Below are positions 25,488-32,953 of a stretch of DNA of 64,000 bases, piece by piece (positions within the stretch are counted from its first letter, which is position 1; each line of letters begins with the position of its first letter). The DNA lies in the NCBI GenBank assembly GCA_016721845.1, contig JADKHK010000005.1, positions 166,001-230,000 on the forward strand, in the 5' to 3' direction. A program made the position numbers and the translations under genes. The stretch comes from Lysobacterales bacterium. GTDB taxonomy: Bacteria > Pseudomonadota > Gammaproteobacteria > Xanthomonadales > Ahniellaceae. A model generated the notes under the pieces. It was not told the DNA's origin and ran no database searches. It was given only the letters and a program-made list of their open reading frames with translations.

Positions 25488-25867
25488 CAGGCCGCGGCGG
25501 CGCTGAAATACAGTGCCACCGTGCAGGCGAATGCTGCGCTCCAGGCCAGGCTGCGCTGCCAGTGCAGGTCGGCCAGATAGAAGCCGCCATAGACCAGACG
25601 CAGCACGATAAAGGCGACCGCGAGCTGGTCGATGCGATCGGCGTTCGCGCCAAGCTGGTGCGCAATGATCACGCCGGCTGCGAATGGCGGAAACGCTTCA
25701 AAGCTATTCGTGTGCGCCCAGTGCGCGCGTTGCCGAAAACCGCTCAGGCGGGCCTGGAACTCGGGCACCTTGCGGTTGTTGTAGCCGCCGCCGGAGAACT
25801 TCGCGATCGCGGTGTACAGCAGGGGCATGAAGGCAGCGGCAAGAACGCACCAATAGGCAATGGGCAT
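25487..25867 (-). CDS. MAPEG family membrane protein
   Basis: This 126-residue inner-membrane protein has four hydrophobic helices, typical of MAPEG proteins (membrane-associated proteins in eicosanoid and glutathione metabolism). The family signature is RAHWAHTNSFEAFPPFAAGV (about residues 46-65), with the conserved Asn and Glu. Later segments are FIVLRLVYGGFYLADL and LAWSAAFACTVALYF. The substrate of bacterial members is mostly unknown; glutathione-dependent chemistry is only suggested by the family. Its stop codon overlaps the phasin terminator. Confidence 0.88.
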   Translation of the reverse strand: MPIAYWCVLAAAFMPLLYTAIAKFSGGGYNNRKVPEFQARLSGFRQRAHWAHTNSFEAFPPFAAGVIIAHQLGANADRIDQLAVAFIVLRLVYGGFYLADLHWQRSLAWSAAFACTVALYFSAAAA

Positions 25868-25947
25868 GAGCTCTCCAGACGGGTGGCGGCGGGTGCGCAG
25901 TCTCGCACTTGTGAGACACTTCGGTGCGAAATCGCGTCAGGCACAGC

Positions 25948-27627
25948 ATGCTCGAATTGTTTGTCGAAGCCGGTCCCCAGTCCGGCCAGCGTTTTGCGCT
26001 GGCGGCGAGCACCGTGCTCGGTCGCGGCCAGTTCGCCGACCTGGTGATCGCCGATCTGGCGGTCTCCCGCCGGCATGCGCAGATCGAGCCTGAAGGCGCG
26101 GCCTGGCTGCTGCGTGACCTCGAGAGCGCCAACGGTACTCGCCACAACGGCAAGGTCCTGCTGGCACCGGTCCGGCTCGATGATGGCGATGCCGTCGAAC
26201 TCGGCCAGACCCGATTGCGGGTGCGCATGCCCGATCGCGGCGAAACGACGTCGGCCCCTCCGCCGGCGCCGCCAGCGGTCGTCGCGGTGTCGCTGCCGGA
26301 AGCGACGATGATGGAGGCCGATGTGAGCCTGCCGGCGCCGCGCGGGGTCTACGAGACGTCGCCACCGGGAGAACTCAAGGCCTTCGTGCCCGGGGTCGAA
26401 CGCCGCCAGCAGGTGGTGCAACGCCTGCAGTTCTTCCAGCGCATGGCCGAGTTGATGGCCATCGCCGGTGTGATGCAGCACCAGATGCGGGACGCACTTG
26501 CGGCGCTGGCCGAAGTGTTCCCGCTCTGTCGTCGGCTGGTGCTGATGGTTCGCGACACGCCGCACCGGCCGTGGCGGGTGCTGGCACAGCGCGTATCGGC
26601 GGGCGACGAACTGGATCTCGGCATCGCGCAGGCGCTCGCGAATGCGGCGCAAGGGGCGAATCGTGTCGTGATTGCCGGCAGCGACGCGGCGCCGGCACCG
26701 GTCGCTGCGGCGCTGATGCCGCGCATGCCGGCGGCGGCGGCGGCAGTCATTCTGTCGAATGCCGGCACGCAGCTGGGCGTGCTCTACCTCGATGCCCAGG
26801 ATGATGCCGAGGCCCTGAGTACGCGCGACGCCGATTTCCTGCTCAGCTGCGCCGGCCAGTTTGGCGCCCTGCTCGCCGCGTATCGTCACGCCGAGAGCGG
26901 ACGGCTGGTGCATGCCGAGGAATTCGAATTGACGCGCCGCATCCAGCGCCGATTCCTGCCGACGGCGACGCCGCGCTTCGACGGCTACGAAATCGCCGAC
27001 AGTTACAGTGCCGCACGCATTGTCGGTGGCGACCTGTTCGATTTCCTCACCCTCGCCGATGGCCGGCCGCTGTTCTTCATCGGCGACGTGTCCGGCAAGG
27101 GATTTCCGGCGGCGCTGCTGATGGCGCGGATCGGCGCGCAACTGCGGGCGGTGGCGGTGCGGGCGCGCAATGCCGCCGAGGTGCTGCGGTTGCTCGACAC
27201 GCAGATGCGTCCGGAACTCGAAAGCGGCATGTTCATGACCGCGGTGGCGGCGGTGCTGGACGTTGCCCGCGGCGGCGTCGATATCGCCAGCGCCGGGCAT
27301 CCGATGCCGCTGTTGCGGCGTGCCGATGGCGTCGTCGACACCTTGCCGGTGGTCGCTGCGCCCGCATTGGGGGTCGGTGGCGGCAATTTCTACGAGTCGC
27401 GCATCGATCTCGCTCGTGGCGATGGCTTGCTGTTCTATACCGATGGCCTGGACGAAGCCCGCAACGCCGACGACGAGGCGTTTGGACTGGGACGCGTGCA
27501 TGCGTTGCTGGCAGCGGCGCGTTCCGCAGGCCAGGCGATCGAAGCCTTGACCAGTGCCGTCGAGGCTTACTACGGCGACCTCGAGCCCTTCGACGATCTC
27601 GCCCTGATCGCGCTCTGGCGGCGCTGA
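25948..27627 (+). CDS. FHA-GAF-SpoIIE serine phosphatase (RsbU-like)
   Basis: From ATG 25948 the protein is 559 residues. The N-terminal FHA domain (about 1-85) has LGRGQFADLVIADLAVSRRHAQIE and NGTRHNG, which bind phosphothreonine. A Pro/Ala-rich linker, a short helical segment and a GAF-like sensor (about 165-320) follow. The C-terminal PP2C/SpoIIE domain (about 340-555) keeps the metal Asp residues in VGGDLFDF, GDVSGKG and YTDGLDEARN. Such phosphatases dephosphorylate STAS-domain anti-sigma antagonists, and a STAS protein is encoded convergently next to it with no gap. GTG 25924 is a less likely start. Confidence 0.9.
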   Translation: MLELFVEAGPQSGQRFALAASTVLGRGQFADLVIADLAVSRRHAQIEPEGAAWLLRDLESANGTRHNGKVLLAPVRLDDGDAVELGQTRLRVRMPDRGETTSAPPPAPPAVVAVSLPEATMMEADVSLPAPRGVYETSPPGELKAFVPGVERRQQVVQRLQFFQRMAELMAIAGVMQHQMRDALAALAEVFPLCRRLVLMVRDTPHRPWRVLAQRVSAGDELDLGIAQALANAAQGANRVVIAGSDAAPAPVAAALMPRMPAAAAAVILSNAGTQLGVLYLDAQDDAEALSTRDADFLLSCAGQFGALLAAYRHAESGRLVHAEEFELTRRIQRRFLPTATPRFDGYEIADSYSAARIVGGDLFDFLTLADGRPLFFIGDVSGKGFPAALLMARIGAQLRAVAVRARNAAEVLRLLDTQMRPELESGMFMTAVAAVLDVARGGVDIASAGHPMPLLRRADGVVDTLPVVAAPALGVGGGNFYESRIDLARGDGLLFYTDGLDEARNADDEAFGLGRVHALLAAARSAGQAIEALTSAVEAYYGDLEPFDDLALIALWRR

Positions 27628-28212
27628 TCAATCCTTGCCGAACAGTCGTTTCCAGCGACTTTCGGCAGGTGCGGCCGGGGCCGCGGCCGGTTCCGCCGTC
27701 ACGGCCGGCCCCACCACGGTCGAACGTTTCTGCAGTTCCTCCGGGCTGGCCGGGGCGCCGAGCAGCTGGGCGGCCGCTTCGCTGCGGGCGACATCGTCAT
27801 CGGCGGGTGTCGGGTTGCGTCCTACGCCGAGCAGTTGTGCGGCGGTGTCGAGCAGCATCGCCGAGGTGTCGAGTTTGTGCGGGTGCTGCTCGACCGCGCC
27901 GTGGCGATTCGGGAACAGCGCGAACATCGAGGTGAAGCCGGCGATGTCGAAGACCTGGCGCACGCTGGCCGACAAGCCGCACAGTCGAACGCTGCCGACA
28001 CCGCCGTCGAGGCGCTTGGCCAGCGCCAGCAGCACGCGCAGGCCCGCCGAACTGACATAGGTGACGGCAGCGAGATCAATCACGAAGTGGCGACGACCGG
28101 CGTTGCCGGCGTCGTGCAGCACCAGCTCCAGTTCGCCCGATGTCTCGGAATCCAGCCGGCCGCTCGGTGCGATCAGCAGGACCTGGCCATGCGTTTCCTG
28201 CAGGATGTTCAC
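27628..28212 (-). CDS. STAS-domain protein (anti-sigma factor antagonist type)
   Basis: The STAS domain covers residues 1 to about 105 with the phospho-acceptor site in TYVSSAGLRVLL; Ser55 aligns with Ser56 of B. subtilis RsbV. The C-terminal 90 residues are an Ala/Pro-rich linker ending in SRWKRLFGKD, which is not part of a standard antagonist. Ser55 is probably phosphorylated by a kinase not seen here and dephosphorylated by the phosphatase at 25948. It overlaps the upstream cNMP-FHA gene by ATGA. Confidence 0.88.
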   Translation of the reverse strand: MNILQETHGQVLLIAPSGRLDSETSGELELVLHDAGNAGRRHFVIDLAAVTYVSSAGLRVLLALAKRLDGGVGSVRLCGLSASVRQVFDIAGFTSMFALFPNRHGAVEQHPHKLDTSAMLLDTAAQLLGVGRNPTPADDDVARSEAAAQLLGAPASPEELQKRSTVVGPAVTAEPAAAPAAPAESRWKRLFGKD

Positions 28213-29015
28213 TCAGACTCCGCCTGCACGGTCACGTCGACGCTGCCGAAGCGCAACACGTCGCCGATCGCGAACGCGACCGCGACGCCGGGCTTCACGC
28301 GCTGACCGTTGTGGAAGGTGCCGTTCAAGGTGCCGACTTCCTCGCGCACTCGCCAGGTGCCGCCCTCGTCCAGGATCTTGGCATGGCGGCGCGACAGCGA
28401 ACGTTGCGCATCCAGCGGCCCGAGGTTCACTTCGGGCGTGGTGGCGGTGACCGGGTCGGGTCGGCCGACCAGGAATTCGGTCTTGTCCTTCAGCACGAAG
28501 CGGGTCTGGGTCGGGATGTGGACCAGGCAGAGCGGACGCCTCGGCGCGGCGTCATCCGATGGCATGACCACCGCCTCGGCGCGCGCGGACACGGTCTTCG
28601 GCATCGGTGTGAACTCGGTTGCGGAAGCCGTCGCACGACGGACTTCGACCGGATGCGGCACCGTCGTTTCGCCGCCGCGCGATTCGGCCCGGCGCAGGCG
28701 CCCGGCCAGCTTGCGCATGATGCGGATCGCGATCTCGACATTGCCGGCAATCACGCCCGGGAATGCCGCGCGATCGATCCGCAGCAACTTGGTCGGTGCG
28801 CGCGCGACTGCACTGGCGAAGCGCGGCTGGTCTTCCAGAATCGCCATTTCGCCGAAGAAATCACCGGGTCCGAGCGTCGCCAGCGGCTCGCTGCCGCGGG
28901 CGGCACGCACGATGTCGATAGCGCCGGACTCGATGATGTACATCTCGGTGCCGTCGTCGCCCTCGCGGAAGACGATCTGCCCCGAGGGCACCATCATGAA
29001 CATTTCCTGCGACAT
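28209..29015 (-). CDS. Cyclic-nucleotide-binding plus FHA domain protein
   Basis: From the ATG complementary to 29013-29015 this is 268 residues; a GTG at 29027 is also possible. The N-terminal cNMP-binding domain (about 1-115) has GQIVFREGDDGTEMYIIESG and GPGDFFGEMAILEDQPRFASAVA, the phosphate-binding cassette with Glu and Arg as in CRP. The C-terminal FHA domain (about 175-265) has FLVGRPD, SLSRRHAKIL and LNGTFHNG. There is no DNA-binding helix-turn-helix, so it is a signal adaptor, not a CRP-type activator. It is translationally coupled to the STAS gene. Confidence 0.9.
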   Translation of the reverse strand: MSQEMFMMVPSGQIVFREGDDGTEMYIIESGAIDIVRAARGSEPLATLGPGDFFGEMAILEDQPRFASAVARAPTKLLRIDRAAFPGVIAGNVEIAIRIMRKLAGRLRRAESRGGETTVPHPVEVRRATASATEFTPMPKTVSARAEAVVMPSDDAAPRRPLCLVHIPTQTRFVLKDKTEFLVGRPDPVTATTPEVNLGPLDAQRSLSRRHAKILDEGGTWRVREEVGTLNGTFHNGQRVKPGVAVAFAIGDVLRFGSVDVTVQAESE

Positions 29016-29130
29016 GGGTCGCGACACTCCGTGGGCGGGGGCGGATTATGCGGAGCCGTCACAGCGCGTGACAATGGCCGCAAGGCGCTAGGCTAGCGCG
29101 AAGCCGCGCGGGAGGCGTGTCGGGCCGCAC

Positions 29131-30078
29131 ATGCTGCGCATATTCGGATTGCTTGCACTTTGGTGGATCACGGCCACCGCACAGGCGCAGATCGTGCGCC
29201 TGCCGGACGCCGCGTGTGCCGAACCCGGCGCCCGTGGCGACGGGTTCGAGGAGCCGTGGCCGAGTTGGCCCTCGCGCGGCAGCGGCGGCGTGTTCGGCAG
29301 CGGCAGTGGCTACATCGCGGTACCCGGGTTCGAATCCCATCCGGCCTATGCGCATCGCGAGTACTTCTGGTTCGTGCCGGAATTGGCCGATGCCGGTCCG
29401 ATGCCGGTGGTCGTGACCCTGCATGGCAGCGCCGGCTCGCCCGCCAACGCGCGCAACGAAGCGCGGATCGTGCGCGACCTCTGGATCGACGCGGCGCGGC
29501 GCCATGGCTTCGCCATCGTCTCGCCGGTGGCCGGCGGCAGTCGCGGCAGTTGGGTCGCGCCGCTCGCGGCGGGCGACGCGCCGACCGACTACGACGTGAT
29601 CGCGGCGGTGATGAATGACCTTGAATCGCACTTCGATATCGAGCGTGCGCGGCGCTATCTGTGGGGGTTTTCGGCCGGTGGCCACGTTGCGCTGGATGTC
29701 GTGTTGAACCCGGTGCATCCCGCTTTCGGGCGGCGGCAATTCGCTGCGGTCGCCGTCAATGCAGGGGTGCTTGCCGGTCTGGCCTGTGCCGGTCGCAGTG
29801 AGACGGATTGCAACACTGCGCTGCGCCAGGCATTCCCGCGTTTGCCGGTGCAGGTGCTGGTCGGCGACGCGGATCCGCTGCGAACCTACGCGGAAGGCGA
29901 TTCGGTACGATTTCCGGCCCAGGGCTGGGTCGCCGACCGAACCGTCCGCCATCTGGCGTTTTCCGGCGGGCATTGGGTCGATTTCACCCATCCGGACCTG
30001 CACTGGGACTGGCTCTGTCAGTTTGCGCGCCGGTTCGACCCGAGCGAGCGTTTCCGCCTGCGCCCGTCGCTCCCCTGA
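29131..30078 (+). CDS. Secreted alpha/beta hydrolase (PHB-depolymerase/feruloyl-esterase type)
   Basis: This 315-residue protein has a signal peptide (MLRIFGLLALWWITATAQAQ). The mature N-terminus carries GDGFEEPWPSWPSRGSGG, containing the DGFE motif seen elsewhere in the window. The hydrolase core has VVVTLHGSAGS (oxyanion region), WGFSAGGHVA (nucleophile Ser), VGDADPLRTY (Asp) and FSGGHWVDF (His). The layout fits LpqC/PHB-depolymerase-like esterases. It probably acts in the periplasm or outside. A role in extracellular PHA use is possible given the nearby phasin but is not shown. Confidence 0.82.
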   Translation: MLRIFGLLALWWITATAQAQIVRLPDAACAEPGARGDGFEEPWPSWPSRGSGGVFGSGSGYIAVPGFESHPAYAHREYFWFVPELADAGPMPVVVTLHGSAGSPANARNEARIVRDLWIDAARRHGFAIVSPVAGGSRGSWVAPLAAGDAPTDYDVIAAVMNDLESHFDIERARRYLWGFSAGGHVALDVVLNPVHPAFGRRQFAAVAVNAGVLAGLACAGRSETDCNTALRQAFPRLPVQVLVGDADPLRTYAEGDSVRFPAQGWVADRTVRHLAFSGGHWVDFTHPDLHWDWLCQFARRFDPSERFRLRPSLP

Positions 30079-30130
30079 ACGGATGTCCTTGGCGGGTTCA
30101 TCCAGCCCCCGGCACAGCGACTTCCTTGCC

Positions 30131-30160
30131 TTGCACGCCCCAGCATTTGCCGGCTAAAAT
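30131..30160 (+). promoter_or_regulatory. Probable sigma-70 promoter of the ATP synthase operon
   Basis: TTGCAC (30131-30136) and TAAAAT (30155-30160) are 18 bases apart in the gap before atpI. The -10 box matches the consensus at five of six positions. This is the only good pair in the 147-base gap, and the genes of the operon follow without another obvious promoter. Confidence 0.55.
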
Positions 30161-30225
30161 CCCCCGGCTTTGTCGGTGCATTGTCGTACCGCCTCTTCCC
30201 GCAGATTCGTCACGAGCGCACGGCC

Positions 30226-30594
30226 ATGAGCACGCAACTTGCACAAGGCCGCGCCTTAGTCCCGCGGATCGCGATGGCGGAAGCGGTGTCGGTGTCGCTC
30301 GTCGCCCTGGGATTCGCATTCGTCTCGGTGCAACACGCGGGTGCGGTGCTGGTGGGCGGTGCGCTGGTGGTGATCGGAACCTTGCTGTTCGGCTGGCGCA
30401 TGTTCGCCGGCGGGGTCGGGTCGCCGGGCACCGCGCTCACCTCGATGCTGGTCGGCAAAGCCCTGCAATGGATCACGCTGGCGCTGGGACTGTTATTGGT
30501 CATCGGCGTCTGGCACTGGCCCGTCGTCCCCGTGGTGTCTGGCGTGATCGCCGCCCAGGTGGGCTTCTGGATCGGAACCGGATTAGTTCATTGA
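30226..30594 (+). CDS. atpI: ATP synthase subunit I (AtpI-like)
   Basis: This 122-residue inner-membrane protein has four hydrophobic segments (SLVALGFAFVSV, AVLVGGALVVIGTLLFGW, LQWITLALGLLLVIGVW, VVSGVIAAQVGFWIGTGL). It stands directly before atpB, the fixed place of AtpI, which helps assemble the c-ring or load magnesium. The Arg/Gly-containing FGWRMFAGG and the KALQW segment fit the family. The start is ATG 30226; the in-frame TTG 30181 would place 15 unlikely residues before it. Confidence 0.85.
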   Translation: MSTQLAQGRALVPRIAMAEAVSVSLVALGFAFVSVQHAGAVLVGGALVVIGTLLFGWRMFAGGVGSPGTALTSMLVGKALQWITLALGLLLVIGVWHWPVVPVVSGVIAAQVGFWIGTGLVH

Positions 30595-30604
30595 GCCCCA
30601 AATC

Positions 30605-31444
30605 ATGTCGGATCACGCCGAAAAACTGACGCCCACCGAGTACATCCAGCACCATCTGGGACATTTCGCGCGAGACCTCACGCCGCAAGTGTCGAAAGAC
30701 GGTTTCATGGCGATCCACGCGGATACCATGGTGATGTCGTTCGTGCTCGGTCTGGTGATGTGCCTGGGCTTCTGGCTGGCGACGCGCAAGGCGACTTCCG
30801 GCGTGCCCGGGCGCTGGCAGGCCTTCGTCGAAATCGTGCTCGAATTTATCGACGGACAGGCAAAGGACGCGTATCACGGCACCAGCAAGCTGGTGACGCC
30901 GATCGCGATCACCCTGTTCTGCTGGATCTTGTTGATGAATGCGATGGATTTCATTCCGGTCGACTTCATCGCGAAGATTTCCGGCTTCGTCGGTGCCACG
31001 TTCTTCGGCATGGATCCGCATCAGGTGCATTGGCGCCCGGTCCCGACCGCCGATGTCAACGCTACGCTGGCGATGTCGATCACCGTGTTTTTCCTGATGA
31101 TCTTCTTCGCGCTGCGCGCCAAGGGCATCGGCGGCTTTGTGCATGAAATGTTCACGGCGCCGTTCGGCAAGTGGATGTTCCCGGCCAATATCCTGCTCAA
31201 CATCGTCGAGCTGCTGTCGAAACCGGTGTCGCTGGCGATGCGACTGTTCGGCAACATGTACGGTGGCGAGATCGTCTTCCTGCTGATCTGGGTGCTGGGC
31301 AGCGTCAGCGTTGCCGGTGCGCTTGCCGCATCCGTCCTCGGGCTGGCCTGGGGACTGTTCCATATCCTGATCGTCATCCTCCAGGCCTTCATCTTCATGA
31401 TGCTCTCGATCGTTTATTTGAGCCTCATGGAAGAGCATCACTGA
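30605..31444 (+). CDS. atpB: ATP synthase F0 subunit a
   Basis: The stator part of the proton channel, 279 residues with five to six membrane helices. The essential Arg lies in SKPVSLAMRLFGNMYGGEIVF, which faces the c-ring Asp. MNAMDFIPVDF and PTADVNATLAMSITVFFLM are other conserved family segments. It is ten bases after atpI. Confidence 0.97.
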   Translation: MSDHAEKLTPTEYIQHHLGHFARDLTPQVSKDGFMAIHADTMVMSFVLGLVMCLGFWLATRKATSGVPGRWQAFVEIVLEFIDGQAKDAYHGTSKLVTPIAITLFCWILLMNAMDFIPVDFIAKISGFVGATFFGMDPHQVHWRPVPTADVNATLAMSITVFFLMIFFALRAKGIGGFVHEMFTAPFGKWMFPANILLNIVELLSKPVSLAMRLFGNMYGGEIVFLLIWVLGSVSVAGALAASVLGLAWGLFHILIVILQAFIFMMLSIVYLSLMEEHH

Positions 31445-31506
31445 GTTCCGTTCCACCCTTTCGTTTTCTTTTTTCTTTCCATCAAATCCGTAGACGGAGA
31501 ACCACC

Positions 31507-31785
31507 ATGGACGTTCAAGCCCTCATCGCCACCATCAACGCCTCGACCGCCATCGCGATCGGCATCATGGCCGGCCTCGCCGCACTCGGCGCCGGTATCG
31601 GCATGGGCCTGATGGCCGGCAAGTTCCTGGAATCGGCGGCGCGTCAGCCGGAACTGATCCCGGTCCTGCAAGTGCGCATGTTCATCACCGCCGGCCTGAT
31701 CGACGCGGCGTTCATCATCACGCTCGCCGTCGCGCTGATGTTCGCGTTCGCAAATCCGCTCACTTCCGCCATCGCCGGCGGCTGA
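31507..31785 (+). CDS. atpE: ATP synthase F0 subunit c
   Basis: The c-ring subunit is a 92-residue hairpin of two helices with the polar loop ARQPE. The ion-binding carboxylate is Asp66 in GLIDAAF, an Asp as in proton-driven enterobacterial enzymes; the Na+-site pattern is not seen. CGGAGAA lies shortly before the ATG. A stable UUCG hairpin follows eight bases after the stop codon. Confidence 0.97.
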   Translation: MDVQALIATINASTAIAIGIMAGLAALGAGIGMGLMAGKFLESAARQPELIPVLQVRMFITAGLIDAAFIITLAVALMFAFANPLTSAIAGG

Positions 31786-31792
31786 TCGGTCT

Positions 31793-31816
31793 GATGCGCG
31801 GCTTCGGCCGCGCATC
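31793..31816 (+). other. Ten-bp hairpin with UUCG tetraloop between atpE and atpF
   Basis: GATGCGCGGC (31793-31802), TTCG (31803-31806) and GCCGCGCATC (31807-31816) form a perfect stem closed by C(UUCG)G, the extra-stable tetraloop. There is no T-run, so it is probably not a terminator. It may block 3' exonucleases and stabilise the atpE part of the message, which must be translated most often. Confidence 0.8.
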
Positions 31817-31879
31817 ACCCGGGTTCGATCGTGCGACGGGATTCACCGTCGCCGAAGTCCACAAGCGGAGCATTACGCC

Positions 31880-32350
31880 ATGAACATCAACCTGACGCTG
31901 TTCGCGCAGGCGCTCATGTTCGCCGGTTTCATCTGGGTCATTGCGACCAAGATCTGGCCGCCGTTGAGCAGCGCCATCGAGGAACGCCAGAAGAAGATCG
32001 CCGACGGCCTGGCCGCCGCCGACCGCGCCAAGCAGGAACTCGCCGACGCCGACGCCCGCGTCGCCGACGAGATCCGCAAGGCCCGTGTCGACGCCAGCCA
32101 GATCACCGACAAGGCGCATCAGCAGGCTGTCCAGATCGTCGACAAGGCGAAGCAGGACGCGATCGCCGAAGCCGCGCGCCAGAAAGCCGCGGCGGAAGCC
32201 GAAATCGCGAACCTGTCGTCGAAGGCGAAGGAAGTGTTGCGTTCGCAGGTCGCGAGCCTCGCCGTGAAGGGCGCGGAAAAGATCCTCGGTCGCGAAATCG
32301 ACGGCGCGCGGCATCGTGAGTTGCTCGACCAGGTTGCGGGCGAGATCTGA
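31880..32350 (+). CDS. atpF: ATP synthase F0 subunit b
   Basis: This peripheral-stalk subunit (156 residues) has one N-terminal membrane helix (LTLFAQALMFAGFIWVIATKIWPPL) and a long charged coiled coil with many Ala, Lys, Glu and Gln, as usual for AtpF. It lies 94 bases after atpE and two bases before atpH. Confidence 0.96.
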   Translation: MNINLTLFAQALMFAGFIWVIATKIWPPLSSAIEERQKKIADGLAAADRAKQELADADARVADEIRKARVDASQITDKAHQQAVQIVDKAKQDAIAEAARQKAAAEAEIANLSSKAKEVLRSQVASLAVKGAEKILGREIDGARHRELLDQVAGEI

Positions 32351-32352
32351 CG

Positions 32353-32886
32353 ATGAGCACGCGCGAAACGCTGTCTCGCCCCTATGCCCGTGCCGCCTTC
32401 GAGCTCGCACGGGCAGCCGGTGCTGTCGCCGACTGGTCGCAGAAGTTGGCCTTTGCGAGCGCTGTCGCCGCCGATCCGCAGGCGTCGGCGCTGATCAGCA
32501 GCCCGCGCATCGCACCTGAGCAGCTGACCACGCTGTTCCTGCCGCAGGGCGAAGCGTCGGATAGCGCATTTGCGTTGTTCATCGCCCAGCTGACCGGCAA
32601 CCGCCGCATCGGCTTGCTGCCGGAAATCGCAGCGCAGTTCGAGCATCTGAAGCGCGAATCGGAGCGCGTGCTGCGTGTGCGCGTGACAACGGCGGTGGCG
32701 CTCGAATCGGCGCAGGCAAGCGCCATCGGTGCGGCACTGAAGAAGCGCTTCGATCGCGATATCGAGATCGAGGCGAAGGTCGATCCGAGCGTGCTCGGGG
32801 GCGCGTTGATCAATGCGGCCGGACTGGTGATCGACGCATCGGTGCGCGGTCGCCTGGAACGCCTCGCGCAAGACCTGTCGCAGTAA
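32353..32886 (+). CDS. atpH: ATP synthase F1 subunit delta
   Basis: This 177-residue subunit joins the F1 head to the b stalk. It starts TLSRPYARAAFELA, the family N-terminal signature, and ends with VDPSVLGGALINAAGLVIDASVRGRLERLAQDL, the conserved C-terminal segment. It is two bases after atpF. Confidence 0.96.
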   Translation: MSTRETLSRPYARAAFELARAAGAVADWSQKLAFASAVAADPQASALISSPRIAPEQLTTLFLPQGEASDSAFALFIAQLTGNRRIGLLPEIAAQFEHLKRESERVLRVRVTTAVALESAQASAIGAALKKRFDRDIEIEAKVDPSVLGGALINAAGLVIDASVRGRLERLAQDLSQ

Positions 32887-32953
32887 CGAATTCGAATCTG
32901 GGCACGCCCGGCGTGCACAGACCAAGCAAGCATTCACCCTTTCGGGAATCGTC

